From positions 620,001 to 684,000 of the forward strand of contig CBDDDJ010000002.1 of assembly GCA_965226475.1 (NCBI GenBank): DNA of 64,000 nt. The letters run 5' to 3'. The notes beneath the pieces are model-generated. The model worked only from the letters and a program-made list of their open reading frames with translations, did no database searches and was not told where the DNA came from. Within the stretch, counting starts at the first letter, position 1; every line of letters begins with the position of its first letter. Shown here one piece after another: positions 51,542 to 60,418 of the stretch. Position numbers and translations under genes: made by a program. This DNA comes from JASLMY01 sp965226475 (lineage in GTDB: Bacteria; Pseudomonadota; Alphaproteobacteria; GCA-2731375).

Positions 51542-53025
51542 GGTTTGTGCGCTTCGCCGTTCGGGCCGAGACGGACGCCGGCGCGAAGGTTCCGGTAGGC
51601 GTGTTTCGCCGGCTGATCCACGAAGGCGCCAGCCGCCTCCACCACCAGCACCTCTTCCGCGATGGGCTGGAAGTCGGCGCGGAAGTGGACCGAACTCTTG
51701 AGGCCGAGGATGCGGCGCTCGGAGGGCTCGACCCCCAGATGGCGGAACAGCGCCTGATCGGCCGCCTGCATCCGGTGGGTCGAGACGACGACCTCGACCC
51801 CGCCGATACCGAGCAGCGCCATGGGTCCGAGGTCCATGCGGGAGCCGCCGAACATCGGCCCGGTGCAGGTGATCCTGCCGTTGCCGAGGCGGCGGACCTC
51901 GAAACGGCCCTCGAAGGGCGGGTCGCCCTCGGTGAAGCGTTTGCCGCCGACGGCGATCTCGATCTCCGACCCCTCCCCCGCCTCGTGCGCGGCGGCGGCG
52001 GCCTCGGGATCGACCAAAACACCGAGCAGGGCGTCGCACGCGCCTTCCTCCACCAGCGCCCGCAAGAGTCCCGTCGTGTCCGAGGTGGCGCCGGCGCCGC
52101 AGTTGTCCTGTACATCGGCCAGCACGAACGGCTTCGTGGCGTTGGAGGCCATGGCCTTCGAGATCGCCGTGGCGGGGCTGAGGAAGGGCACTTCGAACTC
52201 CGCCTCCCGCTCCATGATGTACCGAAAGAGGTCGTCGGCCGCCCTGTCGGCCGCCGCCTGGTCGTCGCCATAGGCGATGACGACCGGGCCGCAATCGTGG
52301 ATGTCGGCGGGCGGAAAACCCGGCGTGAAGGAGACATGGCGCACGCCCGCCTCCGCCTCCAGTTCCGCCAAACGGCCATAGACCCCGGCGGTCGGCTCCA
52401 GCATCGTGCACTGGCCGGTGAGCGGCATCAGAAACGGCACCACGCGGCGCGCCATGGCCGGCCGGGCGCCCGAAAGCAGGTGTTCCAGGTAGCGCGCCGC
52501 GCGGCGGCCGGTATCCGCCATGTCGACATGGGGATAGGTGCGATAACCGATCAAGACATCGGCGCCGGAGGCCATGGCCGACGTGGTGTTCGAATGCAGG
52601 TCAAGGCTGACGACCAGCGCCACCTCCGGCCCGATCGCCCGGCGTACCCGGGTGATCAGCTCGCCCTCCCCATCCTCCAGGTGCTCCGTCACCATGGCGC
52701 CGTGGAGGTCGAGATAGACCGCGTCGAAGGGGGGCTTCAGCCCGGCCAGCACGATCGCCGACATCCGCTCGAAGGCATCCTCGGTGACGTGGGCGGACGG
52801 CACGGCGCTGGCCCAGGCGATGGGCTTCAGCTCGTGGCCGTTCGCGCTCGCGACCTCGGCGAAACCGCGCGTCGCGATGTTGGTCTCGGCCAGCAGATCG
52901 AGGACGGCGCGCCCCAGCATCAGGCCCGGAAAACTCTCCGAACGAAGAAAATCCGGCCAGGCCGCCCGCATCGGCGCGAAGGTATTCGTTTCGTGCAAGA
53001 AACCCGCATGCGCGATGATCGCCAT
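51538..53025 (-). CDS. M81-family metallopeptidase (MlrC-like)
   Basis: A 495-residue MlrC-type protein. The N-terminal M81 domain shows FLHETNTFAP, YLDLHGAMV and SLDLHSNTT with the zinc residues, and the C-terminal MlrC domain follows (DVQDNCGAGATSDT). MlrC was first described in microcystin degradation, but most members act on unknown small peptides or cyclic amides. GGGAGGAACGGC lies before ATG 53025. It heads the M81-M24-racemase operon. Confidence 0.93.
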   Translation of the reverse strand: MAIIAHAGFLHETNTFAPMRAAWPDFLRSESFPGLMLGRAVLDLLAETNIATRGFAEVASANGHELKPIAWASAVPSAHVTEDAFERMSAIVLAGLKPPFDAVYLDLHGAMVTEHLEDGEGELITRVRRAIGPEVALVVSLDLHSNTTSAMASGADVLIGYRTYPHVDMADTGRRAARYLEHLLSGARPAMARRVVPFLMPLTGQCTMLEPTAGVYGRLAELEAEAGVRHVSFTPGFPPADIHDCGPVVIAYGDDQAAADRAADDLFRYIMEREAEFEVPFLSPATAISKAMASNATKPFVLADVQDNCGAGATSDTTGLLRALVEEGACDALLGVLVDPEAAAAAHEAGEGSEIEIAVGGKRFTEGDPPFEGRFEVRRLGNGRITCTGPMFGGSRMDLGPMALLGIGGVEVVVSTHRMQAADQALFRHLGVEPSERRILGLKSSVHFRADFQPIAEEVLVVEAAGAFVDQPAKHAYRNLRAGVRLGPNGEAHKP

Positions 53026-53363
53026 GGCGCCGTTCCTCCCCCTAACCTCTCGTCCACTTCCCCAAGGGGGTATAGCCGAAATCGACGCCGACGAAACCCT
53101 TGAGACATAAGACGAGCCGAACGTAAGCGCGCAGGGCACACGCCGCTGACTCCTGCGTCATAAGGGTCGTGGCATATATAGAAGCGCACTCGAACACAAC
53201 ACCAACGCCACCCCGCCGGACGCCTACCACCGCGCATATCTCCGTCCATACATGACCGCCGGGCAAATCAAACCCTTACACTTGACATCGAAAGCATCTG
53301 AGTTATATCAGGTCGCATTCAAGCTTGAACAACGAGGATCCTTGGAACAATACCGAAACTATA
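53026..53363. other. AT-richer spacer upstream of the M81 operon
   Basis: About 340 bases with no supported gene. Composition is lower in GC than the neighbours (for example GGCATATATAGAAGCG), as is the methyltransferase region that follows. It probably holds the promoter of the M81 operon, and 53300-53363 the 3' flank of the interrupted methyltransferase gene. Confidence 0.5.
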
Positions 53364-53761
53364 TTACCGACTGGCATCCATAATTATAATGTGGTACGGA
53401 ATGCGTAACAGATCTTTCCGAAGATGAGGCTCCACGACTGTAAAATGCGGACGTACCAACGCGGCATATTGATCCCTTGTTCGAACAAACTGTCCGCGAT
53501 CGAGACTCAACATACTTCGTTCGAAAAAAGATTGATTCGGTACTTTGCAGTTATCAATCGTCACAAGGCGGCCATCCTCCCGGAGACACGATGCCATCCG
53601 CGAAAGCACCCGTGCGCATGCGCCGTCATCAAGGTGATGTAAGAGGCCAAATATTAAACCTACGTCAAATTTACCGTTCAGCGGAATATCGTCACCAGTC
53701 ACATCGGCCGACAAAAATGTCCCTCGCCCGCCCGACCTACGCGCGGCCAAGGCAATATATA

Positions 53762-54896
53762 CCCCGACTCCTCAGAGACCCGAAAAAAGCTCTGGCAATC
53801 CGGCCGTTGATCGATTCTTCTCGGGGGCATGATTCGCGGTGGATTTCTGAGTGCCAAGGAGCGGGGGCCCCTGAGGGCGGTGATGGGGCACCCGAGCGAG
53901 AGCCATGGGGTGGCCCGGCGGGCGAACGCCGTTCTGCTGCTGGATGACGGCCTGAGCTGTGCCGAGGTGGCGCGGGTGCTCTACCTCGACGACGACACGG
54001 TGCGGACTTGGTTCAAGCGCTACCGCGCGGGCGGTCTGGATGAATTGACGCTGTTCGACTGGCCCGGCGGGCCGGGCCATCTGAGCCGGGAGCAAGAGGC
54101 GGACCTTTCGGCGCATCTGGGCGAACGGCTTTACCGCGACACGGGCGAGGTGGCGGCGCATATCGCGGCGACCTGGGGGGTGATCTACAGCCATTCCGGC
54201 TGCATCAAGCTGATGCATCGCCTGGGCTTCGAATACAAGCGCCCGGAAAGCCTGCCGGCCCAGGCCGACGAGGCCGAGCAGGCCGCCTTCATCGAGGCTT
54301 ATGACAAGTTGCTCAACGGCCTGGAGGCCGACGAGGTGGTCTACTTCGCCGATGCGGTGCACCCGGAATACCAGTCGCGTCCAGTCCATGGCTGGGTCAA
54401 AAAAGGCGACAAGGTGGCGCTGAGGCGGACCTCGGGACGCCAGCGCATCAACCTCCACGGCGCGCTCAATCTGGAGAATTTCCACTGCCCCTTGGTCCAG
54501 GCCGAGCGGATCAACGCCGCCTCGACCATCGCGCTGTTCGAGAAGCTGGAGGCCGACAACCCCGGAAAGAAGCGGATCTACGTCTTCGCCGACAATGCCC
54601 GCTATCACCATGCCCGCCTGGTCCGACAATGGCTGGAGAGGCCGGGTTGCCGCATCAAGCTGATCTTCCAGCCCGCCTACGCCCCCCACCTCAACGCCAT
54701 CGAGCGATTATGGGGCGTCATGCATCGCGAGGTGACCCACAACAGGTTCTACGCCAACTTCGACCTCTTCACCAAAGCGATCGATCACTTCTTCAAGCAA
54801 CGCCTGCCACGAGAGTGGACGACTTGGCGCGACACCATAACCGACAATTTCCGTATCATCTCGCACCGGGATTTTCGGGTTCTGGAGTGATCCGAG
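53762..54896 (+). mobile_element. IS630-family element with TA target
   Basis: About 1135 bp, flanked by TA at 53760-53761 and 54897-54898, the standard IS630/Tc1 target. The ends are imperfect repeats sharing ACCCGAAAA about 20-29 bases in. It sits in antisense orientation inside the methyltransferase gene. Confidence 0.87.
53829..54890 (+). CDS. IS630 family transposase
   Basis: A 353-residue transposase. An N-terminal winged HTH (VARVLYLDDDTVRTWFKRYRAGG) is followed by a DDE domain with acids in VVYFADAVHPEYQ, IYVFADNARYHHA and YAPHLNAIERLWGVMH. Intact frame. The start at 53829 lies 68 bases inside the element. Confidence 0.93.
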   Translation: MIRGGFLSAKERGPLRAVMGHPSESHGVARRANAVLLLDDGLSCAEVARVLYLDDDTVRTWFKRYRAGGLDELTLFDWPGGPGHLSREQEADLSAHLGERLYRDTGEVAAHIAATWGVIYSHSGCIKLMHRLGFEYKRPESLPAQADEAEQAAFIEAYDKLLNGLEADEVVYFADAVHPEYQSRPVHGWVKKGDKVALRRTSGRQRINLHGALNLENFHCPLVQAERINAASTIALFEKLEADNPGKKRIYVFADNARYHHARLVRQWLERPGCRIKLIFQPAYAPHLNAIERLWGVMHREVTHNRFYANFDLFTKAIDHFFKQRLPREWTTWRDTITDNFRIISHRDFRVLE

Positions 54897-55121
54897 TATA
54901 ACTGGAATTCAAGTCCACTCCCACATAATCAATGTTGGACATGTAGCGAAGACTAGAGGCGGCGGCGAAGCGGGTGCCGGCGGCGGCCGGCCGATCGGAG
55001 TTGGGCGTACGGGCGACAGGGTGCCAGCGACGCCCATGGCATCGGGGCGATGCTCATCTGACATGGTGGAATAGGACGTTGGTCTTCGTCACGCCCGCCG
55101 TTCCCCCGAGCTCCGGTGGCC

Positions 55122-55931
55122 TCATCCGCCGCGCACCACCGCGGCACCACCGTCGATCGGCAGGGTAACGCCGGTGATGAAGCGGGCCTCGTCCGAGGCC
55201 AGGAACAGCGCCGCGTTGGCGACGTCCCAGCCCGTCCCCATTTTTCCGCCGAGCGGAACCTTGGCGTCGCGCGCCGCCGCGATCTCCTCGCGCGGCTTTC
55301 CGAATTCGCGCGCCCTCGTGTCGACCGCCATGGGCGTGTCCATAAGGCCCGGCAGGATGACATTGGCGCGGATGCCGTATTTGGCGTTCTCCGCCGCCAG
55401 CTGCTGGGTGTAGGCGATCATGCCGGACTTGGTGACCTTGTAGGCGACCAGCGGATAAGTGAGCCAGGCGGCCATCGAGGAGATGTTCAGAATCACGCCC
55501 GAGCCCTGTTCCCGCATCGCCGGCAGGGCGTGCTTGCAGGCCATCACCGTCCCGCGCAGGTTGATGGCGACGCAGCGGTCGAAGGCCTCTTCGGTGATCT
55601 CGGCGGGCGGCGCGTCACCGCCCGCGATCGAGACGCCGACGTTGTAGTGCAGAATGTCGAGCCGGCCCCAGGCCTGAATCGTGGCGGCGACCGCTGCTTC
55701 CAGCGTCGCCTCCACGGTGACGTCCGCCTCGTGGGCAAGCGCCACGCCGCCGGCCTCGGCGATCATCGCGGCAGTCTCCTCGGCCGAATCGAGTCGGTTG
55801 TCCAGCACCATGACCCGGGCGCCCTCGCGGGCGAAGGTCAGCGCCGTTGCCCGCCCGTTGCCGACCCCCTCGCCGGGACTCTGTCCGCCGCCGACGAGGA
55901 TCGCCGTCTTGCCTTCCAATCGCATCGTCAT
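55122..55931 (-). CDS. Short-chain dehydrogenase/reductase
   Basis: A 269-residue SDR. The cofactor loop GGGQSPGEGVGNG is unusually long compared with the common TGxxxGIG, NVGVSIAGG replaces NNAG, and the catalytic YKVTKSG is standard. GAGGAGGC lies before ATG 55931. It follows SDR debris upstream and the interrupted methyltransferase downstream. Substrate unknown. Confidence 0.9.
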   Translation of the reverse strand: MTMRLEGKTAILVGGGQSPGEGVGNGRATALTFAREGARVMVLDNRLDSAEETAAMIAEAGGVALAHEADVTVEATLEAAVAATIQAWGRLDILHYNVGVSIAGGDAPPAEITEEAFDRCVAINLRGTVMACKHALPAMREQGSGVILNISSMAAWLTYPLVAYKVTKSGMIAYTQQLAAENAKYGIRANVILPGLMDTPMAVDTRAREFGKPREEIAAARDAKVPLGGKMGTGWDVANAALFLASDEARFITGVTLPIDGGAAVVRGG

Positions 55932-56010
55932 GCCTCCTCAATGTCCAAAGAGAGAAGTCCTGGCCGGGGGAGCGGGCCGGCCAAGCCGTCGCCATCAATG
56001 GCGACTTGTC

Positions 56011-56217
56011 TCAAACAACCGGCGAGCGGCCGCCATCGACGTTGATGATCCGACCCCACTTCCGCGCCTTCATCTCGGGAAAAGCCACCCGGCGGAGGCG
56101 GATGGCGTCGAACAGCTTCAGCGCCAGATCTCGTCGGTGATGGATTCGAAGGCACCCGTTCGGCTGGTGCCGGCGTTGTCGACCAGCACGCCGACCTGGC
56201 CCATGTCGGCCTCGGCT
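56011..56217 (-). pseudogene. SDR fragment (central part)
   Basis: The minus strand reads VGVLVDNAGTSRTGAFESITDEIW, then after a small indel near 56120 LKLFDAIRLRRVAF and KARKWGRIINVDGG, ending in a stop at 56011. This is the middle of a fatty-acyl or gluconate-type SDR without its N-terminal glycine motif or its YxxxK region. It is truncated at both ends. Confidence 0.6.
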
Positions 56218-56219
56218 CT

Positions 56220-56316
56220 GGCATGGGTGTCGGCGCCGAGGCGGCAATCGTCGCGCGGCGGGCCGACGTGCTGGAGGCCGCCAAGGCGGAGATCGAAGAA
56301 CTGAGCGGCGGATCGT
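56220..56316 (+). pseudogene. SDR fragment (N-terminal part, inverted relative to its neighbour)
   Basis: The plus strand reads GMGVGAEAAIVARRADVLEAAKAEIEELSGG, the segment after the glycine motif of an SDR, with a deletion inside. It abuts the central SDR fragment on the opposite strand. The two could be parts of one gene split by a small inversion. Confidence 0.5.
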
Positions 56317-56318
56317 CG

Positions 56319-57377
56319 TCACTCGAAGAGGAACACCCCCTTGCCCGTCGTCTGGGTGTCGAACAGGCGGTAGGCCTCGTCGGCCTGGTCCAGCACGTAG
56401 CGGTCGGAGAACAGGTGGTCGACGTCGATTCCGCGGTCGGCGATGTAGCGGGCGCATTCCGCCTGGCCGATCGCCGAGAAGGTCCAGGACGCAACGATGG
56501 TCAACTGCTTGCGAATCATGTCCGGGCTGACGTCGATGGTGACATCGTTGCCCTCGCCGACGAAGCAGGCGGTGCCCCAGGTCTTGGCGCTGCGGACGGC
56601 GTTGATGCGGGCTTCCGGAATGCCGGTGCAGTCGAGCGTCAGGTCCGCCCCCTCGCCGTGCGTCAGCTCGTGAATCTGGGCGACGGGATCGACGTCGTTG
56701 GCGCTCGGGTCGATCACCGCGTCGGCGCCGAACTCGTTCGCCAGCGCGCGCCGCTCCGAGCCGATGTCGAGGGCGATGACGCGGGCGCCCATCGAGGAGG
56801 CGAGCTGCGTCGCGCTCAGTCCCACCGGGCCCTGGCCGAAAATGGCGATGGTCTGGTGGCCGGAGATGTTGATGCGGCGCAGCGCGCCGTAGGCCGTGCC
56901 GGTGCCGCAGGAAATCGCCGCGCCGGCCTCGTAACTGAGCTCGTCGGGGAGTTCGACCAGCGTGCTGGCCGGGATCTTCATGTATTTGGCGTGGGCGCCG
57001 TGACCGGTGGCGCCATAGACGGTGACGCCGTCGCGGCAAAGCTGCTGCCAGCCGACGCGGCAGTGCTTGCAGACGCCGCAGCCCTTGTAGTGATGCACCA
57101 TCATCCGCTGGCCGATCCGCGCCACGTCCTCCGGGACGCCCTCGCCTACTTCGCAGACGACGCCGCAGGGCTCGTGCCCGCCGATGATCGGGCCATCCAG
57201 ATCGCCGAGGCCCAAGGCCGCCGTGATCCCGCCCTTGGGCGCGCGATAGAACTTGAGGTCGCTGCCGCACATGCCGGAGGCCTTCATCTCGATCACCACC
57301 TCGCCCGGTCCGGGCGTGGGATCGTCGAAGTCCATGAATTCGAGCTCGCGTTCACCCATGAATACGACGGCGCGCAT
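56319..57377 (-). CDS. Zinc-dependent alcohol dehydrogenase (MDR)
   Basis: A 352-residue MDR enzyme with both zinc sites. Catalytic ligands are Cys37 (SGMCGSDLKFYR) and His in GGHEPCG; the structural zinc binds the four cysteines of GCGVCKHCRVGWQQLC. The Rossmann motif is FGQGPVGLSATQL. Related enzymes oxidise polyols such as threonine, sorbitol or galactitol. ATG 57377 has GGAGAGACC upstream. Upstream on the same strand is an NHL propeller gene about 78 bases away. Confidence 0.92.
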   Translation of the reverse strand: MRAVVFMGERELEFMDFDDPTPGPGEVVIEMKASGMCGSDLKFYRAPKGGITAALGLGDLDGPIIGGHEPCGVVCEVGEGVPEDVARIGQRMMVHHYKGCGVCKHCRVGWQQLCRDGVTVYGATGHGAHAKYMKIPASTLVELPDELSYEAGAAISCGTGTAYGALRRINISGHQTIAIFGQGPVGLSATQLASSMGARVIALDIGSERRALANEFGADAVIDPSANDVDPVAQIHELTHGEGADLTLDCTGIPEARINAVRSAKTWGTACFVGEGNDVTIDVSPDMIRKQLTIVASWTFSAIGQAECARYIADRGIDVDHLFSDRYVLDQADEAYRLFDTQTTGKGVFLFE

Positions 57378-57454
57378 GGTCTCTCTCCTTTTCGTCTCGG
57401 TTGCTACCGCGGGTCCCGGCCGGGTTCACCATCATTCATGATGGTCGGCACAAG

Positions 57455-58453
57455 TCAGCCGGTGCGGATGAATTTCTGGAAGGCGTGGCAGGTGAGCGGG
57501 GCGAAATGGTCGATGGCACCCGAGGCCTTGATCACTTCGCCGACGTAGAAGTCGCCCCGGCCATCGACCCAGATGCCGTGCGGAACGATGAAATTGCCGG
57601 GCAGCAACGAGTCCCAGCCGCCGACCTGCGCCTGGATGTTGCCGTCGAGGTCGCAGATCGTCACCCGCGCGATCGGCGCGTGGCCGACCGGCGGCATCTG
57701 CATCAAATTGTAATGCGGCACGTCGGCCGGCGGCACCGCCCAGCCCAATTCGGCGATATAGAGGTTTTCTTGCTCGTCGATGAAGAGGTCGTCCGGCCGG
57801 TTGACCCAATTCCAGACGTCGAGGAACTCCCCGTTGGAGGAAAAGATCTGGATGCGGGAGTTTTCCCTATCGGCGACGAAGACTCTCCCCGAGCGGTCGA
57901 CGGCGATGGCGTGCGGCAGGTTGAACTCGCCGAGGCGGTCGCCGGGCCCGCCCCACGACGCCTTCAATTCGCCCTCGGGCGAAAAGCGGTGGATGCGGGC
58001 ATTGCCGTAACCGTCGGCGATGAAGAGGTCGCCGTCGGGGCCGGGCGCCAGGTTGGTCACCATGTTGAAGGGGCCGGCGGCCTGCTGGACCGGCGACTCA
58101 CCGAACACGAACCCGGTATCGGCCGGGGCCTCGGTATCGCCCAAGGTCATCAACAGCTCGCCCGAGGTGGTGAACTTGCGCACCGTGTGATCGTGGTTGT
58201 CGCAGCACCAGACGTGGTCGTTGCGGTCGATGAAAATGCCGTGGGCGTTCGAAAAGACATCCTCGCCCCAGGCATCGAGGAACTGGCCCTCGCGATCGAA
58301 GACGATGACGGGATGATCGCCCCGGTTGAAGACATAGACGCGGTCCTGGGAATCGACCGCGACGCCGGCCACCTCGACGAAGGAAAATCCCTCCGGCAGC
58401 TTCTCCCAGCCCTCCAGCACTTCGAATTCGAGCTTGTGCGGTCCGATCGCCAT
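57455..58453 (-). CDS. NHL-repeat beta-propeller protein (paralogue of 39443)
   Basis: A 332-residue six-bladed propeller, for example VEVAGVAVDSQDRVYVFNRG, MVTNLAPGPDGDLFIADGYG and PHAIAVDRSGRVFVADRENSR. It shares the same blade pattern and general length with the protein at 39443-40297. No signal peptide. Family members are often called peptidyl-alpha-hydroxyglycine amidating lyase-like, with unproven activity in bacteria. It is probably in one unit with the alcohol dehydrogenase. Confidence 0.9.
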   Translation of the reverse strand: MAIGPHKLEFEVLEGWEKLPEGFSFVEVAGVAVDSQDRVYVFNRGDHPVIVFDREGQFLDAWGEDVFSNAHGIFIDRNDHVWCCDNHDHTVRKFTTSGELLMTLGDTEAPADTGFVFGESPVQQAAGPFNMVTNLAPGPDGDLFIADGYGNARIHRFSPEGELKASWGGPGDRLGEFNLPHAIAVDRSGRVFVADRENSRIQIFSSNGEFLDVWNWVNRPDDLFIDEQENLYIAELGWAVPPADVPHYNLMQMPPVGHAPIARVTICDLDGNIQAQVGGWDSLLPGNFIVPHGIWVDGRGDFYVGEVIKASGAIDHFAPLTCHAFQKFIRTG

Positions 58454-58815
58454 TATCCGTCCCTCCCGTGAGCGTCCAAGTGTAGAGGAAGGGATGCCCC
58501 CGGCGCCAGCGCCCGGCGCCGCGGGTCCCCCGATCGAACATCGTCTCGGGGGCGGGGATCACGCGCCCGAGGCGCGTTCGATGATCGCGTCGAAATCGGC
58601 GCCGAGGGAAAGCGTGCCGTGGGCGGCGCGGGATCATTGGCTTTCATCTCCAGACTGTTACGCCGGACTATACTCGGGCGAACCTCCCCGCGCGCGCGGC
58701 GCGGCGATGCAAAGAGGCGGAACGGCGGAACGGCGGAACGGCCCAGCTCCACCGACAGCGATCCAGAAAGCCTATATGGTCGGGCCGGATTTCGGCCGGA
58801 GGGAGACATCGTCGC
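58454..58815. other. Divergent spacer with an 8-bp tandem repeat
   Basis: About 360 bases between the NHL gene and the TauE gene. GGCGGAAC is repeated three times exactly at 58716-58739. Further left, TGTTACGCCGGACTATACTCGG contains a TATACT box that could be a -10. No coding sequence was supported. Confidence 0.55.
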
Positions 58816-59595
58816 ATGCCCGATTGGTTGTCGGCGTTCATCGGGCAGGCGGGTTACGGCGGCGTGGCGCTGGTCGTCGTTGCCGTGCTGGTGAGCGGCT
58901 TCGTCCGCGGCTTCATCGGGTTTGGCGCGGCGATGATCATGGTGCCGGTCTTCACCCTGGCGCTCGGGCCCCTGGTCGCCTTGCCGGCCGTCGCGCTCAT
59001 CGGCCTGCCGACGACCTTCCAACTCCTCCCCACCGCCGTCCGCTATTCCGAACGCGCCCTCGTGGTACCGATGGCGGTCGGCTGCTTCGTCGCCGCGCCC
59101 CTCGGCACCTGGGTGCTGGTGACCGTGCCGCCCGAATTGATGAAGATCGCGATATCGCTGATAGTCCTGGTCATGGTCTTGCTGCTGTATCGCGGCTGGC
59201 AGCCGAAACGCCCCCTCGGCGTCCCTGCCTGTTTCACCGCCGGCATCGTCTCGGGCCTGGTGCAGGGCACCGCCGGCGTCGGCGGCCCGCCGGTGGTCGC
59301 CACCGCGCTATCGCGTCCCGGCACGCCCGAACGCCAGCGCGCCAACGTCATCGGCGCAATGACCGCGATGCCGCTTTGCTCGATTCCCCCCCTGGTCTGG
59401 TACGGGCTCATCACCAGGGAAGTGATGGTTATCGCGCTGACCATCATCCCCTTGCAGGTCGCCGCCACCTGGCTTGGCGCCCGTTTCTTCACCGATCGCG
59501 GCCGCGACTATTTTCGCAATGCTGCGCTCGTCTCGCTCGCCGTCATCGGCGTCCTCACTCTCGGCTTCGCCATCCGCGACGCGCTCGCGGGGTAA
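58816..59595 (+). CDS. TauE/SafE family permease (second copy)
   Basis: A 259-residue membrane protein with eight predicted helices. The TauE loops appear as FVRGFIGFGAAMIMVPVF and GIVSGLVQGTAGVGGPPVV. It belongs to a different subgroup from the protein at 10176 and lacks the regulator and TIGR02186 partner. Substrate unknown. GGAGGG lies before the ATG. The SDR-TauD pair follows on the same strand. Confidence 0.9.
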   Translation: MPDWLSAFIGQAGYGGVALVVVAVLVSGFVRGFIGFGAAMIMVPVFTLALGPLVALPAVALIGLPTTFQLLPTAVRYSERALVVPMAVGCFVAAPLGTWVLVTVPPELMKIAISLIVLVMVLLLYRGWQPKRPLGVPACFTAGIVSGLVQGTAGVGGPPVVATALSRPGTPERQRANVIGAMTAMPLCSIPPLVWYGLITREVMVIALTIIPLQVAATWLGARFFTDRGRDYFRNAALVSLAVIGVLTLGFAIRDALAG

Positions 59596-59650
59596 ACTGG
59601 ACAGACGGCACCGAAGACCGGCAAATTCAAGGATATTGGAGGGAATGGAC

Positions 59651-60415
59651 ATGACACGGACCGCCATCGTCACCGGCGCCGCCTCGGGGATCGGGCTCGG
59701 CACCTCGCGCGACCTGTTGGCGCGCGGCTGGACCGTACATGGTCTGGACCTGACCGAGGCGGCGCTCGCCAAAGCCGCCGGGGAACTGGGAAGCGATGCC
59801 TTCCACGCGCACGGCTGCGACGTCCGCTCGGCCGAAGCGGTGGCCGCGACCATGGCGGGGATCGGCGCGGCGGCGGGGAGGGTGAACGCCCTCGTCGCCT
59901 GCGCGGGCGTCTTGAAGCTCGGCAAGCTCGCCGAGATGTCGGTCGAGGATTACGACATGGTCTTCGACGTCAACACGCGCGGCCTGTGGCTCTCGGCGCG
60001 GGAAGCGCTGCCGCATCTGAAAGCCGCGGCCGGCCAGGGCGAGCTGGCGCGGATCGTCTTTCTGTCGTCTGTCGCCGCACTCCGGCCGAAGATCGAAAGC
60101 GGCGCCTATTCCGCCTCCAAGTCGGCGGTCAGCCAGTTGACCCGGGTGCTCGCGGTCGAGGTCGCGGGCGACGGCATCCTGGTGAACGCGATCGCGCCGG
60201 GCACCGTGGATACGCCGATGGTGAACGACCAGGGCGGGCCGAACGAGACCGGGGCCTGGCGGCCCTCCGGCCCCTCCCCCATCGGCCGTATCGCGCAGCC
60301 CGAAGACATCGCCCGCGTCGTGCGTTTCCTCCTCTCGGAGGAGGCGGCCTATGTGACCGGCACCACGATTCCGGTTGACGGCGGCACCCAGGCCGCCTTC
60401 GTCCCGCCGAGATAG
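59651..60415 (+). CDS. Short-chain dehydrogenase/reductase
   Basis: A 254-residue SDR with TGAASGIGLGTS, ACAGVLKLG, VFLSSVAAL and YSASKSAVSQL as the cofactor and catalytic motifs. ATG 59651 is preferred over 59645 because GGAGGGA is six bases before it. The TauD-like dioxygenase starts 3 bases after the stop, so the two act together, perhaps hydroxylation followed by oxidation of the same substrate. Confidence 0.92.
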   Translation: MTRTAIVTGAASGIGLGTSRDLLARGWTVHGLDLTEAALAKAAGELGSDAFHAHGCDVRSAEAVAATMAGIGAAAGRVNALVACAGVLKLGKLAEMSVEDYDMVFDVNTRGLWLSAREALPHLKAAAGQGELARIVFLSSVAALRPKIESGAYSASKSAVSQLTRVLAVEVAGDGILVNAIAPGTVDTPMVNDQGGPNETGAWRPSGPSPIGRIAQPEDIARVVRFLLSEEAAYVTGTTIPVDGGTQAAFVPPR

Positions 60416-60418
60416 GAC

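Larger units (their letters stand above)
53364..54990 (-). pseudogene. SAM-dependent methyltransferase interrupted by IS630
   Basis: The minus-strand frame 53364-53758 encodes the C-terminal part of a class I methyltransferase (FDVGLIFGLLHHLDDGA, LREDGRLVTIDNC). Its missing upstream part lies on the other side of IS630, at about 54899-54990: GTRFAAASSLRYMSNIDYVGVDLN, with the motif-I acid in VGVDL. Removing IS630 and one TA joins the two in frame as NSSY-IALAARRSGGRGTF. Upstream of about 54990 the sequence no longer looks like the family, so the N-terminus is also damaged. Closest in type to methyltransferases of surface-polysaccharide or small-molecule clusters. Confidence 0.82.

Noticed and set aside
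50381..52411. 676-residue minus-strand frame spanning M24 and part of M81
   Set aside because: Only its C-terminal part is the M24 protein; the upstream half is the wrong frame of the M81 gene.
53424..53947. Plus-strand frames in the methyltransferase region
   Set aside because: Antisense to the methyltransferase and IS630 end; no start signal.
54953..55363. 136-residue minus-strand frame near the IS630 right flank
   Set aside because: Mostly another frame of the SDR; only the short stretch near 54900-54990 in a different frame fits the methyltransferase.
58716..58739. Three copies of GGCGGAAC as a CRISPR-like or operator array
   Set aside because: Units are contiguous with no spacers and only three; probably slippage.
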